Assembly: GCA_937871635.1 (NCBI GenBank)
Contig: CALMNS010000484.1
Coordinates: 1-8,371 of the forward strand
DNA from: an uncultured Solirubrobacter sp.
Lineage (GTDB): Bacteria > Actinomycetota > Thermoleophilia > Solirubrobacterales > Solirubrobacteraceae
DNA: 8,371 nt
Reading direction: 5' to 3'
In this document: piece by piece, positions 1 through 5,885 of the stretch
How the letters are laid out: the number at the start of each line of letters is the position of its first letter
Position numbering within the stretch: the first letter of the stretch is position 1
Notes under the pieces: generated by a model
Databases searched by the model: none
What the model saw: the letters and a program-made list of their open reading frames with translations, nothing else
Told to the model about the DNA's origin: nothing
Position numbers and translations under genes: made by a program

Positions 1-530
1 CCGTTGGAGATGTCGGCGAACGAGCTGGGCAGCGGCTGGACCGTGCTCGCGTCCGTGAGCACGAGCACGATGCCGCGCGCGATCGAGAGCATGCCGAGCG
101 TCGCGATGAACGGCGGGATCCGCACGGTCGCGACCGCGACGCCGTTCACCACGCCGCACACGATTCCGGCGCCGACGCCGGCCAGGATCGCGACGACCGG
201 CGACACGCCGCGCACCAGCAGCTCGGCGGTGATCGCGCCGGCCAGGCCGAGCACCGAGCCGACCGACAGGTCGATGCCGGCGGTCAGGATCACGAGCAGC
301 TGGCCGATCGCGATGATCCCGAAGATCGCGACCTGGCGGACGAGGTTCTCGAGGTTCGAGCCGGTCAGGAACTGCTCCGATGCGAGCGTCAGCGCCCCGA
401 ACAGGACCAGCAGGACGATCAGGCCGCCGGCGTCGCGCCCGAAGACGTCGCCGAACCCGACGATGCGCTCGCCGCGCTCCTGCGGCTGCGGCCGGTGCGC
501 GGCCTCGGCGGTCACGTCAGGCGTTGACAT
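1..530 (-). CDS. CUT2-family sugar ABC transporter permease, RbsC-like (partial, C-terminus beyond left edge)
   Basis: This is the membrane permease subunit of a CUT2 (ribose/xylose/galactose-type) sugar importer. 176 residues are visible, roughly half of a usual 310-340 aa permease. The frame is open to the window edge. A hydrophilic N-terminus (about residues 1-30) is followed by strongly hydrophobic segments. The BPD_transp_2 family hallmarks LTAGIDLSVGSVLGLAG and PPFIATLGMLSIARG are readable. The ATG at 530-528 is preceded by AGGAAGGAG (537-545) with 6 nt spacing, which decides the start. The start lies inside the end of the ATPase gene (14-bp overlap, 517-530), indicating translational coupling. 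Seen: motifs and overlap. Known: RbsC-type proteins form the pore and couple to an RbsA-type ATPase. The sugar cannot be named from sequence. Confidence 0.93.
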   Translation of the reverse strand, partial: MSTPDVTAEAAHRPQPQERGERIVGFGDVFGRDAGGLIVLLVLFGALTLASEQFLTGSNLENLVRQVAIFGIIAIGQLLVILTAGIDLSVGSVLGLAGAITAELLVRGVSPVVAILAGVGAGIVCGVVNGVAVATVRIPPFIATLGMLSIARGIVLVLTDASTVQPLPSSFADISN

Positions 531-2025
531 GCCGTGCTCCTTCCTCGGGGCTCGCGAGCCGCAGGACGTCTTCTTCGGAGGTGCCCTTGGCCGGCAGCGT
601 CCCGGCCATCGAGCCCTCGCGCATCACCAGGATCCGGTCGCACAGCCCGAGCAGCTCGGGCAGGTACGAGGAGACGACGACCACCGCGTGGCCGTCCGCG
701 GCCAGGTCGCCGATGAGCTGGTAGATCTCGGTCTTGGCGCCGACGTCGATGCCCTTCGTCGGCTCGTCGAAGAGCAGCACCTTGACATTCTTGGCCAGCC
801 AGCGGGCCAGCAGCACCTTCTGCTGGTTGCCGCCCGACAGCGACGAGACCGGCTGCGAGTAGCTGCCGGCCCGCAGCCGCAGCCTGTCGAGGAAGCGGTC
901 GACGATCGACGCCTCGCGCTTGCGCGACACGAGCTGGAACTGCGAGATCTCGTCCATGTCGGCGATCGAGGCGTTCATCCGGATCGACAGCTCGAGCAGC
1001 AGCCCGAGCTCCTTGCGGTCCTCGGTGAGCAGCCCGACGCCCGCCTGCACGAAGCGCCGCGGATCGCCCGGCGGCACGCGCTTGCCCGCCACCTCGATCG
1101 TGCCGCCGTCGACGGGATCGGCGCCGAACAGCGCCCGCAGCAGCTCCGTGCGGCCGGAGCCGAGCAGCCCGCCGATGCCGACGATCTCGCCGGCGCGGAC
1201 CTCGAGCTCCACCGGATCGCCGCGGCCGCGGACGCGCAGACCGCTCGCGCGCAGCAGCGGCTCGCCTGGCTCGCGGTGCACCCGTTCCGGGTACAGCGCC
1301 TCGATCTTGCGGCCGACCATCGCCGTGATCAGCCCGTCATGGTCGAACGAGGACATCGGCCCCTCGTCGGAGACCTTGCCGTCGCGCAGGATTGTCACGC
1401 GGTCGCCGATCTCGAACATCTCCTCGAGCCGGTGCGTCACGTACAGGATCCCGACGCCGGCGTCGCGCAGCTCGCGCACGAGCGCGAGCAGCCGGGCGGC
1501 CTCGTCGCCCGACAGCGCCGTCGTCGGCTCGTCGAGGATGATCACCCGCGCCTCCCCGGCGAGGACCTTCGCGACCTCGACGAGCTGGCGGGTGGCCGGG
1601 GCGAGCTGCGCGACCCGCGTGCGCGGGTCGAGGTCGCCTAGGCCGACGCGCCCGAGCAGCTCCCGCGCCGTGCCCATCAGCGCGCCCTGGCGTACGAGCC
1701 CGTGGCGCGACGGCAGCCGGCCCATCATCAGGTTGTCCGCGACGGTCAGTTCGGGCAGCAGCGACAGCTCCTGGTAGACGACCCCGATGCCGGCCCGGCG
1801 GGCCGCGACGGGCCCGGGGTCGCCGAGGTCGTCGCCGTCGACGGTGTAGGTGCCGCTGTCGCGCATGATCGCCCCCGTGAGGACCTTGATCAGCGTGGAC
1901 TTGCCCGCCCCGTTCTCTCCGGCCACGCAGCGGACCTGGCCGGGATCGAGGTCGAGGTCGACGTCCTCGAGCGCCTGTACGGCGCCGTAGCGCTTGGAGA
2001 CGCCACGGAGCTCGACGAGCGCCAT
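517..2025 (-). CDS. CUT2-family sugar ABC transporter ATP-binding protein, RbsA/MglA-like, two ATPase domains
   Basis: Cytoplasmic energising subunit of the sugar importer, 502 aa, the normal length for RbsA/XylG/MglA proteins with two fused nucleotide-binding domains. Domain 1 (about 4-240) has Walker A GENGAGKST (36-44), a Q-loop at VYQELSLLPELT (83-94), Walker B VIILDEPT (161-168) and H-loop His198. Its signature is degenerate: LAPATRQ (141-147) replaces a classic LSGGQ. Domain 2 (about 256-495) has the family's typical lysine-free Walker A, GLLGSGRTELLRALFG (286-301), a good signature LSGGNQQKV (396-404) and Walker B VLLFDEPTKGID (416-427). The ATG at 2025 follows GGAGGAG (2034-2040) with 8 nt spacing. 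That site overlaps the last codons of the binding-protein gene, whose stop is only 2 bp upstream. Known: one composite site does most of the hydrolysis in this family. Substrate unassigned. Confidence 0.95.
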   Translation of the reverse strand: MALVELRGVSKRYGAVQALEDVDLDLDPGQVRCVAGENGAGKSTLIKVLTGAIMRDSGTYTVDGDDLGDPGPVAARRAGIGVVYQELSLLPELTVADNLMMGRLPSRHGLVRQGALMGTARELLGRVGLGDLDPRTRVAQLAPATRQLVEVAKVLAGEARVIILDEPTTALSGDEAARLLALVRELRDAGVGILYVTHRLEEMFEIGDRVTILRDGKVSDEGPMSSFDHDGLITAMVGRKIEALYPERVHREPGEPLLRASGLRVRGRGDPVELEVRAGEIVGIGGLLGSGRTELLRALFGADPVDGGTIEVAGKRVPPGDPRRFVQAGVGLLTEDRKELGLLLELSIRMNASIADMDEISQFQLVSRKREASIVDRFLDRLRLRAGSYSQPVSSLSGGNQQKVLLARWLAKNVKVLLFDEPTKGIDVGAKTEIYQLIGDLAADGHAVVVVSSYLPELLGLCDRILVMREGSMAGTLPAKGTSEEDVLRLASPEEGARHVNA

Positions 2026-2027
2026 GG

Positions 2028-3071
2028 CTAGATCTCCTCCTTCGGCGGGTTGAGGAGCCTCTTGACGGCGTCCTCGCCCATGTTGCCCCTGTCCACCACG
2101 ACCGCGCCCGGGTCAAGGCGCGCCGGCGGGGAGTTGCCGGCCGCGGCCATGGCCGCCTCGACGACGCCCTGATAGCCGAAGAAGTACGGGTTCTGCACGA
2201 CGAGCGCATCGATCGCGCCGTCGGCCAGCGCGGCGTTCTCCTGCGGGTCGGAATCGAATGCGACGACCGGCAGCTTGTCGGCCGCGTCGTTGTCCTTGAT
2301 CGCGCGAGCGACGCCGTTGCCGGACGTGTTGTTGTCCGCGAACACCCCGACGAGTTGCTCGTTCGAGGTGATCTCGTCGTTCACCTGACTCGCGGCGGTG
2401 TTGATGTCGTTGTTGTTGTACCGCGTGCGGGCGACCTGGACGTTCGGGCAGCCCTTGGCCAGGCCGGACTTGAAGCCCCGGTCGCGGTCGGCGAGCACCT
2501 GCACACCGGCGACCGAGGACTCGAGCAGCACCTCCCCGGACTCCGTGCCCTTGTCCTTGAGGAGCTGGCACAGCCGCTCGCCGCCGGCCTCGCCGGCCTT
2601 CTCGTTGTCCGTGCCGATGAAGCCGTCGTGGGTGGTGGTCACCGCGTTGTCGACGATGATCACCTTGATCCCCTCCTTGCGCGCGCGGTCGATGACGCTG
2701 TTGAGCGCGTCGGAGGAATTCGTGGCGATGGCGATCGCGTTCACGCCGCGGGAGATCGAGTTCTCCATCAGCTGGACCTGCTCGTTGACGTCGGTCTCCG
2801 ACGTCGGGCCGAACAGCGACACGTCGACGCCGAAGTCGGTGCCGGCCCGCTTCGCGCCGGCGAGCATCGTCTGCCAGAACGACGAATCGGACGCCTTGAT
2901 GATCACGTCGACGCGGGTGCCGGCGATCCTGGCGTCACCACCACCACCACCGCCGCCACCGCCGCCTTCGGAGCTGGTCGAGGCGCGGCCGGCCACCACG
3001 CCGGCGAAGATCGCGATCAGCGCGATCATCGCCACGAGACCGAGCGAGAACTTCAGCTTGGGACCCTTCAC
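2028..3071 (-). CDS. Sugar ABC transporter substrate-binding protein, type I periplasmic-binding fold (Peripla_BP_4/RbsB-like)
   Basis: Extracytoplasmic sugar receptor that delivers substrate to the CUT2 permease; 347 aa. Residues 1-7 are basic and 8-28 form one hydrophobic helix. Ten consecutive glycines follow (36-45), then the binding fold from about 53. Family-like segments include ASDSSFWQTMLAGAKRAG (60-77), a NEQVQLMENSISRGVNAIAI stretch (96-115), IIVDNAV (138-144), FADNNTSGNGVARAI (244-258), VAFDSDPQE (270-278) and VVQNPYFFGYQG (291-302). There is no cysteine near the signal segment, so no lipobox; the only cysteines are 168 and 208. It is probably tethered by an uncleaved N-terminal helix or released by signal peptidase I (inference). 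The start is GTG at 3071, preceded by AGGAGGT (3078-3084) at 6 nt, and overlaps the stop of the upstream isomerase gene as GTGA (4 bp). Ligand not predictable; RbsB-like homologues bind pentoses, hexoses or polyols. Confidence 0.93.
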   Translation of the reverse strand: MKGPKLKFSLGLVAMIALIAIFAGVVAGRASTSSEGGGGGGGGGGDARIAGTRVDVIIKASDSSFWQTMLAGAKRAGTDFGVDVSLFGPTSETDVNEQVQLMENSISRGVNAIAIATNSSDALNSVIDRARKEGIKVIIVDNAVTTTHDGFIGTDNEKAGEAGGERLCQLLKDKGTESGEVLLESSVAGVQVLADRDRGFKSGLAKGCPNVQVARTRYNNNDINTAASQVNDEITSNEQLVGVFADNNTSGNGVARAIKDNDAADKLPVVAFDSDPQENAALADGAIDALVVQNPYFFGYQGVVEAAMAAAGNSPPARLDPGAVVVDRGNMGEDAVKRLLNPPKEEI

Positions 3072-3631
3072 GACGCCACCTCCTGCAGCTCGAAGCCGTC
3101 TTGCGTGCGGACGACGCGCGCGCCCATGCCGCGCTCGAGCACGCGCTCGTAGTCATGGCCGGCCGCGCCCGGATAGACCGCGAGGAACCGGAACGGCTGG
3201 TCGCCGGTGTTGACGGTGCGGTGCGCCCAGCCGGGTGGGATGTAGCCGACCGCGCCGTCGGAGAGGTCGATCCAGCGCGTCCGCGCGCCGTCGAAGAGCA
3301 GCAGCCCGCCGCGGCCGGCCTTGCCCTCGTAGATCTCACCCTCGTGCGCCGTGTGCCAGTGGCCCTTCGTCATGAAGAGCTCACCGGCGACGTCGCCCGG
3401 CTCGATCGTCGTGATCGAGAACGGCACCTCGCCGGCCTCCTCCGGAACGGGGGCGGCGCTGACGGTGTAGACGAGCGGGTCGCCGTCCGCGACGGCCGCC
3501 TCGAACGCGGCCTCGTCCGCGTAGAGGCCGCGGAGGTCCGATAACCGCCGCTCCTGCAGCGGTCCCTCCGGGCTCACAAGGCCCGACGCGATGTCCAACG
3601 CCGCGCCGAACGGGGTGGTCGGGATGCTCAT
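3068..3631 (-). CDS. Cupin-type (archaeal-type) glucose-6-phosphate isomerase
   Basis: Predicted cytoplasmic metalloenzyme interconverting glucose 6-phosphate and fructose 6-phosphate (EC 5.3.1.9 chemistry) by the cupin PGI family, unrelated to ordinary Pgi. The 187 aa length matches the family. The metal-site motif is FMTKGHWHTAHEGEIYEG (86-103), giving candidate ligands His91, His93 and Glu99. The fourth ligand is His137 in YIPPGWAHRTVNTGDQP (130-146). The family's C-terminal signature FLAVYPGAAGHDY (149-161) follows. It is the first gene of the transporter operon, its TGA overlapping the GTG of the binding-protein gene. The ATG at 3631 is preceded by GAGAGGAG (3643-3650) at a rather long 11 nt. 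Known: such enzymes occur in Archaea and a few bacteria. Inference: it links the imported sugar to glycolysis, or isomerises a related sugar phosphate. Family assignment is firm; exact substrate less so. Confidence 0.88.
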   Translation of the reverse strand: MSIPTTPFGAALDIASGLVSPEGPLQERRLSDLRGLYADEAAFEAAVADGDPLVYTVSAAPVPEEAGEVPFSITTIEPGDVAGELFMTKGHWHTAHEGEIYEGKAGRGGLLLFDGARTRWIDLSDGAVGYIPPGWAHRTVNTGDQPFRFLAVYPGAAGHDYERVLERGMGARVVRTQDGFELQEVAS

Positions 3632-3685
3632 CGGTATGGGATCTCCTCTCCGGCGCTCAGGACAGCGCGCGCCCCTTCAGGCCGG

Positions 3686-3716
3686 ATGTTAGCCTGTCAC
3701 TACAGGTAGTTGTCAA
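3686..3716 (-). promoter_or_regulatory. Predicted promoter of the isomerase-transporter operon
   Basis: On the minus strand a perfect consensus -35 box TTGACA lies at 3716-3711. The best -10 candidate is TAACAT at 3691-3686 (19-bp spacer), or CTAACA one base nearer (18 bp). A start site near 3680 would leave a leader of about 50 nt before the isomerase ATG. The -35 is strong and the -10 only fair, with slightly wide spacing, as is common for regulated promoters. No other gene lies between it and the operon. Confidence 0.6.
3699..3710. promoter_or_regulatory. Predicted GntR/HutC-type operator, palindrome ACTACAGGTAGT
   Basis: A perfect inverted repeat with 5-bp arms ACTAC/GTAGT and a 2-bp centre. 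It directly abuts the operon's TTGACA box and fills part of the -35/-10 spacer. A second inverted repeat, CCTGT-CACT-ACAGG (3693-3706), overlaps it. The adjacent divergent gene encodes a HutC-type GntR regulator. Proteins of that family bind short palindromes as dimers, so repression by promoter occlusion is the natural reading (inference). Confidence 0.6.
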
Positions 3717-3769
3717 GTGGTTCGGCGCTTGCCGATCGCGCTCAGCCCGCGGCGCAGCTGGAGACGTCG

Positions 3770-3779
3770 CCTGTAGCTT
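3770..3779 (+). promoter_or_regulatory. Possible -10 element of the gntR-family gene with a partial operator half-site
   Basis: TAGCTT (3774-3779) fits the TANNNT form of actinobacterial -10 boxes and ends 9 nt before the regulator's ATG. Transcription would then start at or within a few bases of the start codon. CCTGTAG (3770-3776) repeats one half of the main operator (ACTACCTGTAGT read on the minus strand), which would allow autoregulation. No convincing -35 is visible, so this is tentative. Confidence 0.3.
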
Positions 3780-3788
3780 GTCGGGACG

Positions 3789-4568
3789 ATGGCGCGCCAC
3801 ATCGACCGGAGCTCTCCGCTTCCGTTCTACCTGCAGCTCAAGGAGATCCTGGCGGGCGAGATCGAGCGCGACGGGCTCGAGCCGGGCAGCCGGCTGCCCG
3901 GCGACCACGAGCTGTGCGGGCGCTTCGGCGTCTCGCGGCCGGTGGTACGCCAGGCGCTCGCCGGGCTCGAGTCCGAAGGGCTGATCGAGCGCGTGAAGGG
4001 CCACGGCACGTTCGTCGCGGTGCCGAAGACCGGTGAGGGCCTCGTCCAGAAGCTCACCGGCCTGTCGGAGGACGTCGCCTCACGCGGCGGGCAGCTGCGC
4101 AGCGTCGTGCGCAACCTCGCGCTCGTACCGGCGGACGCGCTGGTCGCCGAGGAGCTCGGGGTCGGCCGCGGCCACCCGATCGTCGAGCTCGACCGGGTCC
4201 GTTTCGTCGACGACGTCCCGTGGGTCTCGACCGTCGCCCACCTGCGGGCGGAGCTCGTGCCCGGGATCCTCGATGAGGACTTCGCCGAGCAGTCCCTGTA
4301 TGCGCTGCTCGAGTCCCGCTACGGGATCCGGCTCGTGCGCAGCGCGCGGTCGGTCGAGGCGACCGTCGCCTCGAGCGCGATCGCCGACCGCCTCGGCATC
4401 CACCACGGCGCGCCGGTGCTCGTGCTGCGCAGCGTCTCCTACGACGAGCGCGACGTGCCGGTCGAGGCGTTCGTGGCATACCACCGCGGCGACCGCAGCC
4501 GCTTCGAGGTGGAGCTCACCCGCCAGGCGGTTACCGGCGCGCGGCCGCTGATGGTGGTCACCGGCTGA
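3789..4568 (+). CDS. GntR-family transcriptional regulator, HutC subfamily (wHTH plus UTRA domain)
   Basis: DNA-binding repressor, 259 aa, a usual HutC-subfamily length. The N-terminal winged helix-turn-helix (about 10-77) carries the classic GntR pattern PFYLQLKEILAGEI (12-25), GSRLPGDHELCGRFGVSRP (33-51), VRQALAGLESEGLIER (53-68) and the wing GHGTFV (71-76). The C-terminal UTRA effector domain (about 95-245) shows IVELDRVRFVDDVPW (131-145), SLYALLESRYGI (169-180) and a VLVLRSVSYDERDVPVEAF stretch (210-228). UTRA domains typically bind sugar phosphates or amino sugars, which suits the divergent sugar-uptake operon. No good Shine-Dalgarno precedes the ATG (only GGGA at 3783-3786), so a leaderless message is possible. 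Inferred role: repressor of the operon through the palindrome at 3699-3710, relieved by a sugar-derived ligand. Confidence 0.93.
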   Translation: MARHIDRSSPLPFYLQLKEILAGEIERDGLEPGSRLPGDHELCGRFGVSRPVVRQALAGLESEGLIERVKGHGTFVAVPKTGEGLVQKLTGLSEDVASRGGQLRSVVRNLALVPADALVAEELGVGRGHPIVELDRVRFVDDVPWVSTVAHLRAELVPGILDEDFAEQSLYALLESRYGIRLVRSARSVEATVASSAIADRLGIHHGAPVLVLRSVSYDERDVPVEAFVAYHRGDRSRFEVELTRQAVTGARPLMVVTG

Positions 4569-4575
4569 GCGCCGG
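4561..4575 (+). terminator. GC hairpin across the regulator stop codon (weak terminator candidate)
   Basis: Perfect 5-bp stem CCGGC/GCCGG with loop TGAGC, the loop containing the TGA stop. No T-tract follows, so termination is uncertain; a chance hairpin in GC-rich DNA is equally possible. Confidence 0.2.
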
Positions 4576-4769
4576 ATCGCGGGACCTCATGAGACTGTCG
4601 GCCAGAGCGGCTTAGATCGCGAGCTCGGCCAGCGCCCGTCCGCGAGCCGTCTCGTTTGCGACCGGCGGACCCGTGTCGCGCGCGCGACCTCCTACGACCC
4701 GCCGGGTGAGCCGGCGCCCGTCGAGGTGACGCGGTTCAGGACCGAGGTTCCCGCGTTCATCGACCGTGA
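4569..4769. other. Intergenic stretch, nothing recognised
   Basis: About 200 bp between the regulator and the recognisable part of the decayed dehydrogenase. A plus-strand frame stays open from about 4612 into that remnant but shows no dehydrogenase nucleotide-binding motif (no TGxxxGIG). The 5' half of the dehydrogenase is therefore either deleted or decayed beyond recognition here. Confidence 0.4.
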
Positions 4770-5290
4770 GGGCTTGACGCGGCTGCGTGCTCGTCGGCTC
4801 GGGCCGCACGACTCGGCGAAGCGCCTCGGCATGCCCGCGCCGCTCGACGGCGATGTCGGGGACTGGGCACGTGCCGACGACGCGGGCGAGGACCGCGGGG
4901 TGGCCGGACGCCGCCGCTACACCACCTCGAAGCTCCTCAACGCGGCGACCGCCACGGGACTCGCGCGTGAGCATCCGGGCATCCACGTGATGTGCTTCGA
5001 CCCCGGCCTCATGCTCGCAACCGGGCTCTCCCGCCAGTACCCGCCCCCGCTGCGCCGCATCACGACGCTCCTCGCTCCGGCGCTGGCCCGGGTCCTGCCG
5101 TTTGCGTCCACGCCAGCCGTCTCCGGCCACGCGCTGAGCGGCTCCTACTCGACGACCCGCCCCCCGCGGCGAGCGGGCTTACGTCGACTCCGGCCTGCGC
5201 ACGGTGCCGGCCTCCGAACGCGCACGCGACGTCGACTTCCAGACCGCCGTGTCCCGCGACACCCGCGTCCTCCTGCGTACGGCGAGCTGA
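4770..5290 (+). pseudogene. Decayed short-chain dehydrogenase/reductase (protochlorophyllide-reductase-like), C-terminal remnant
   Basis: The remnant keeps the distal half of an SDR oxidoreductase. VLVGSG (4786-4803 region), the end of the central strand with the catalytic serine area, is in one frame. PHDSAKRLGMPAPLDGD follows in a second, so one base appears to be missing near 4800-4803. The second frame carries the catalytic YxxxK segment as YTTSKLLNAATATGLAREHP and then FDPGLMLATGLSRQYP and STPAVSGHA. After GSYSTTRPP the frame shifts again at a run of six C (5160-5165). The rest, starting ERAYVDSG and ending DTRVLLRTAS, reads in the third register to a TGA at 5288-5290. About 15 residues normally found between SGHALS and GSYS seem deleted, and the Rossmann N-terminus is absent. 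With these defects it is unlikely to be functional. A sequencing error could explain the C-run break but not all of them. Confidence 0.72.
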
Positions 5291-5632
5291 CGCATTGTTC
5301 CGCCCACCCCCGCCCGAGCGCCAGCCGCGTCAGCCGCCGACGTCACTCGCCGCCACCCGGACGCCGGTGACGACTCGGCGGTCTCCCACAGCCGTCGCGC
5401 CAGCTCGAGTCCTGCGCCGGTGGGAGGATCGCCTCGGCGAGGACGCGGAGTCATGCTTGCGCCTCGGAGGTCCGAGAGACCTGTCCGCGGCCGCCTTGGG
5501 GCGGTAGCCGCAAATAGGAGGGAACGGCGCCCTCCTTCGCGCTCCTTCCTAGGACCGACCGGCGGCGAGAGCGGCTCAGCGCTCGCGTCCCGTCGCGAGG
5601 GGCAACGCGTCCGACTCCGACGAGCTCCTAGG
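5291..5632. other. Gene-free stretch between two pseudogene remnants
   Basis: About 340 bp in which no frame on either strand gives a recognisable protein. The long open frames here have Arg/Pro/Ser-rich composition typical of GC-rich shadows. The only structure noted is the hairpin at 5516-5536. It probably held the rest of the LysR-type gene, or is eroded intergenic DNA. Confidence 0.5.
5516..5536. repeat. Inverted repeat (hairpin) AGGAGGG/CCCTCCT
   Basis: Perfect 7-bp arms (5516-5522 and 5530-5536) around the loop AACGGCG. It is followed by only two T residues, so it is not a convincing terminator. It lies in the gene-free stretch, downstream of both the plus-strand dehydrogenase remnant and the minus-strand LysR remnant. 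No function assigned. Confidence 0.35.
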
Positions 5633-5762
5633 CGACTCAAGCAGTGCGTCGAGTCGCTTCAGGGCGGCGCTCAGCGACGGTTGCGAGAGGTCTGGCGCTC
5701 TGCGGCTCGCGTGATGTTCCTTCGGTCGCGATGGCCAAGAAGTAGCGAATGCGGCGGAGCTC
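5633..5762 (-). pseudogene. Decayed LysR-type regulator, helix-turn-helix remnant
   Basis: Reading the minus strand from 5762, three consecutive pieces in three frames rebuild a LysR N-terminal DNA-binding domain. They are ELRRIRYFLAIATEG (5762-5718), then NITRAAER from about 5717, then LSQPSLSAALKRLDALLES (5689-5633). Together they match the family's usual layout: strand-helix ELRxLRYFxAVAEEG, then TRAAERLxxSQPSLSxxIxxLE. Each junction needs one missing base. No ATG or GTG sits in frame just ahead of ELRR, and beyond LLES the LysR pattern (normally LGxxLFxR) fades. It is therefore a broken relic of about 130 bp instead of about 900 bp. It points away from the SnoaL-like gene, the usual divergent layout of a LysR regulator and its target. 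It may once have controlled that gene (inference). Confidence 0.68.
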
Positions 5763-5804
5763 CGGATGAAGGGCGCAGCCTAGGGCGGTCGCGGGGATCG
5801 GTCT

Positions 5805-5833
5805 TTGACGCTGAGCTCTCTGTACGGGATGGT
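5805..5833 (+). promoter_or_regulatory. Possible promoter of the SnoaL-like gene
   Basis: TTGACG at 5805-5810 is a good -35 match. With a 17-bp spacer the -10 would be GATGGT (5828-5833), a poor match. It lies in the gap between the LysR relic and the SnoaL-like gene, giving a leader of about 45 nt. Tentative because of the weak -10. Confidence 0.3.
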
Positions 5834-5885
5834 GGTGGAAGCAGCGCCCGCAGAGAACTGAACATCAACCCGACAGGAGCACGTC

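Noticed and set aside
4..1641. A 545-codon plus-strand open frame opposite the permease and ATPase genes
   Set aside because: It is antisense to two genes with clear family motifs, has no recognisable domain and an Arg/Ala/Asp/Leu composition typical of GC-rich shadow frames.
2355..3213. Two long plus-strand frames opposite the binding-protein gene
   Set aside because: Shadows of a strongly supported type I binding protein; their Thr and Pro runs are just the antisense of the glycine tract.
4612..5130. Minus-strand open frame of 172 codons across the dehydrogenase remnant
   Set aside because: The plus strand carries recognisable SDR motifs in the same place, while this frame has none and no good start signal.
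5368..5409. Minus-strand segment reading LELARRLWETAESS, resembling the C-terminal end of some SDR proteins
   Set aside because: Too short, with no supporting motif before or after it, and on the opposite strand to the real SDR remnant; probably chance.
5548..5784. Three CCTAGG hexamers (5548, 5627, 5779) clustered in the gene-free area
   Set aside because: Spacing is irregular, flanks are not shared, and another copy lies inside the ATPase gene; no evidence of a repeat family or recombination site.
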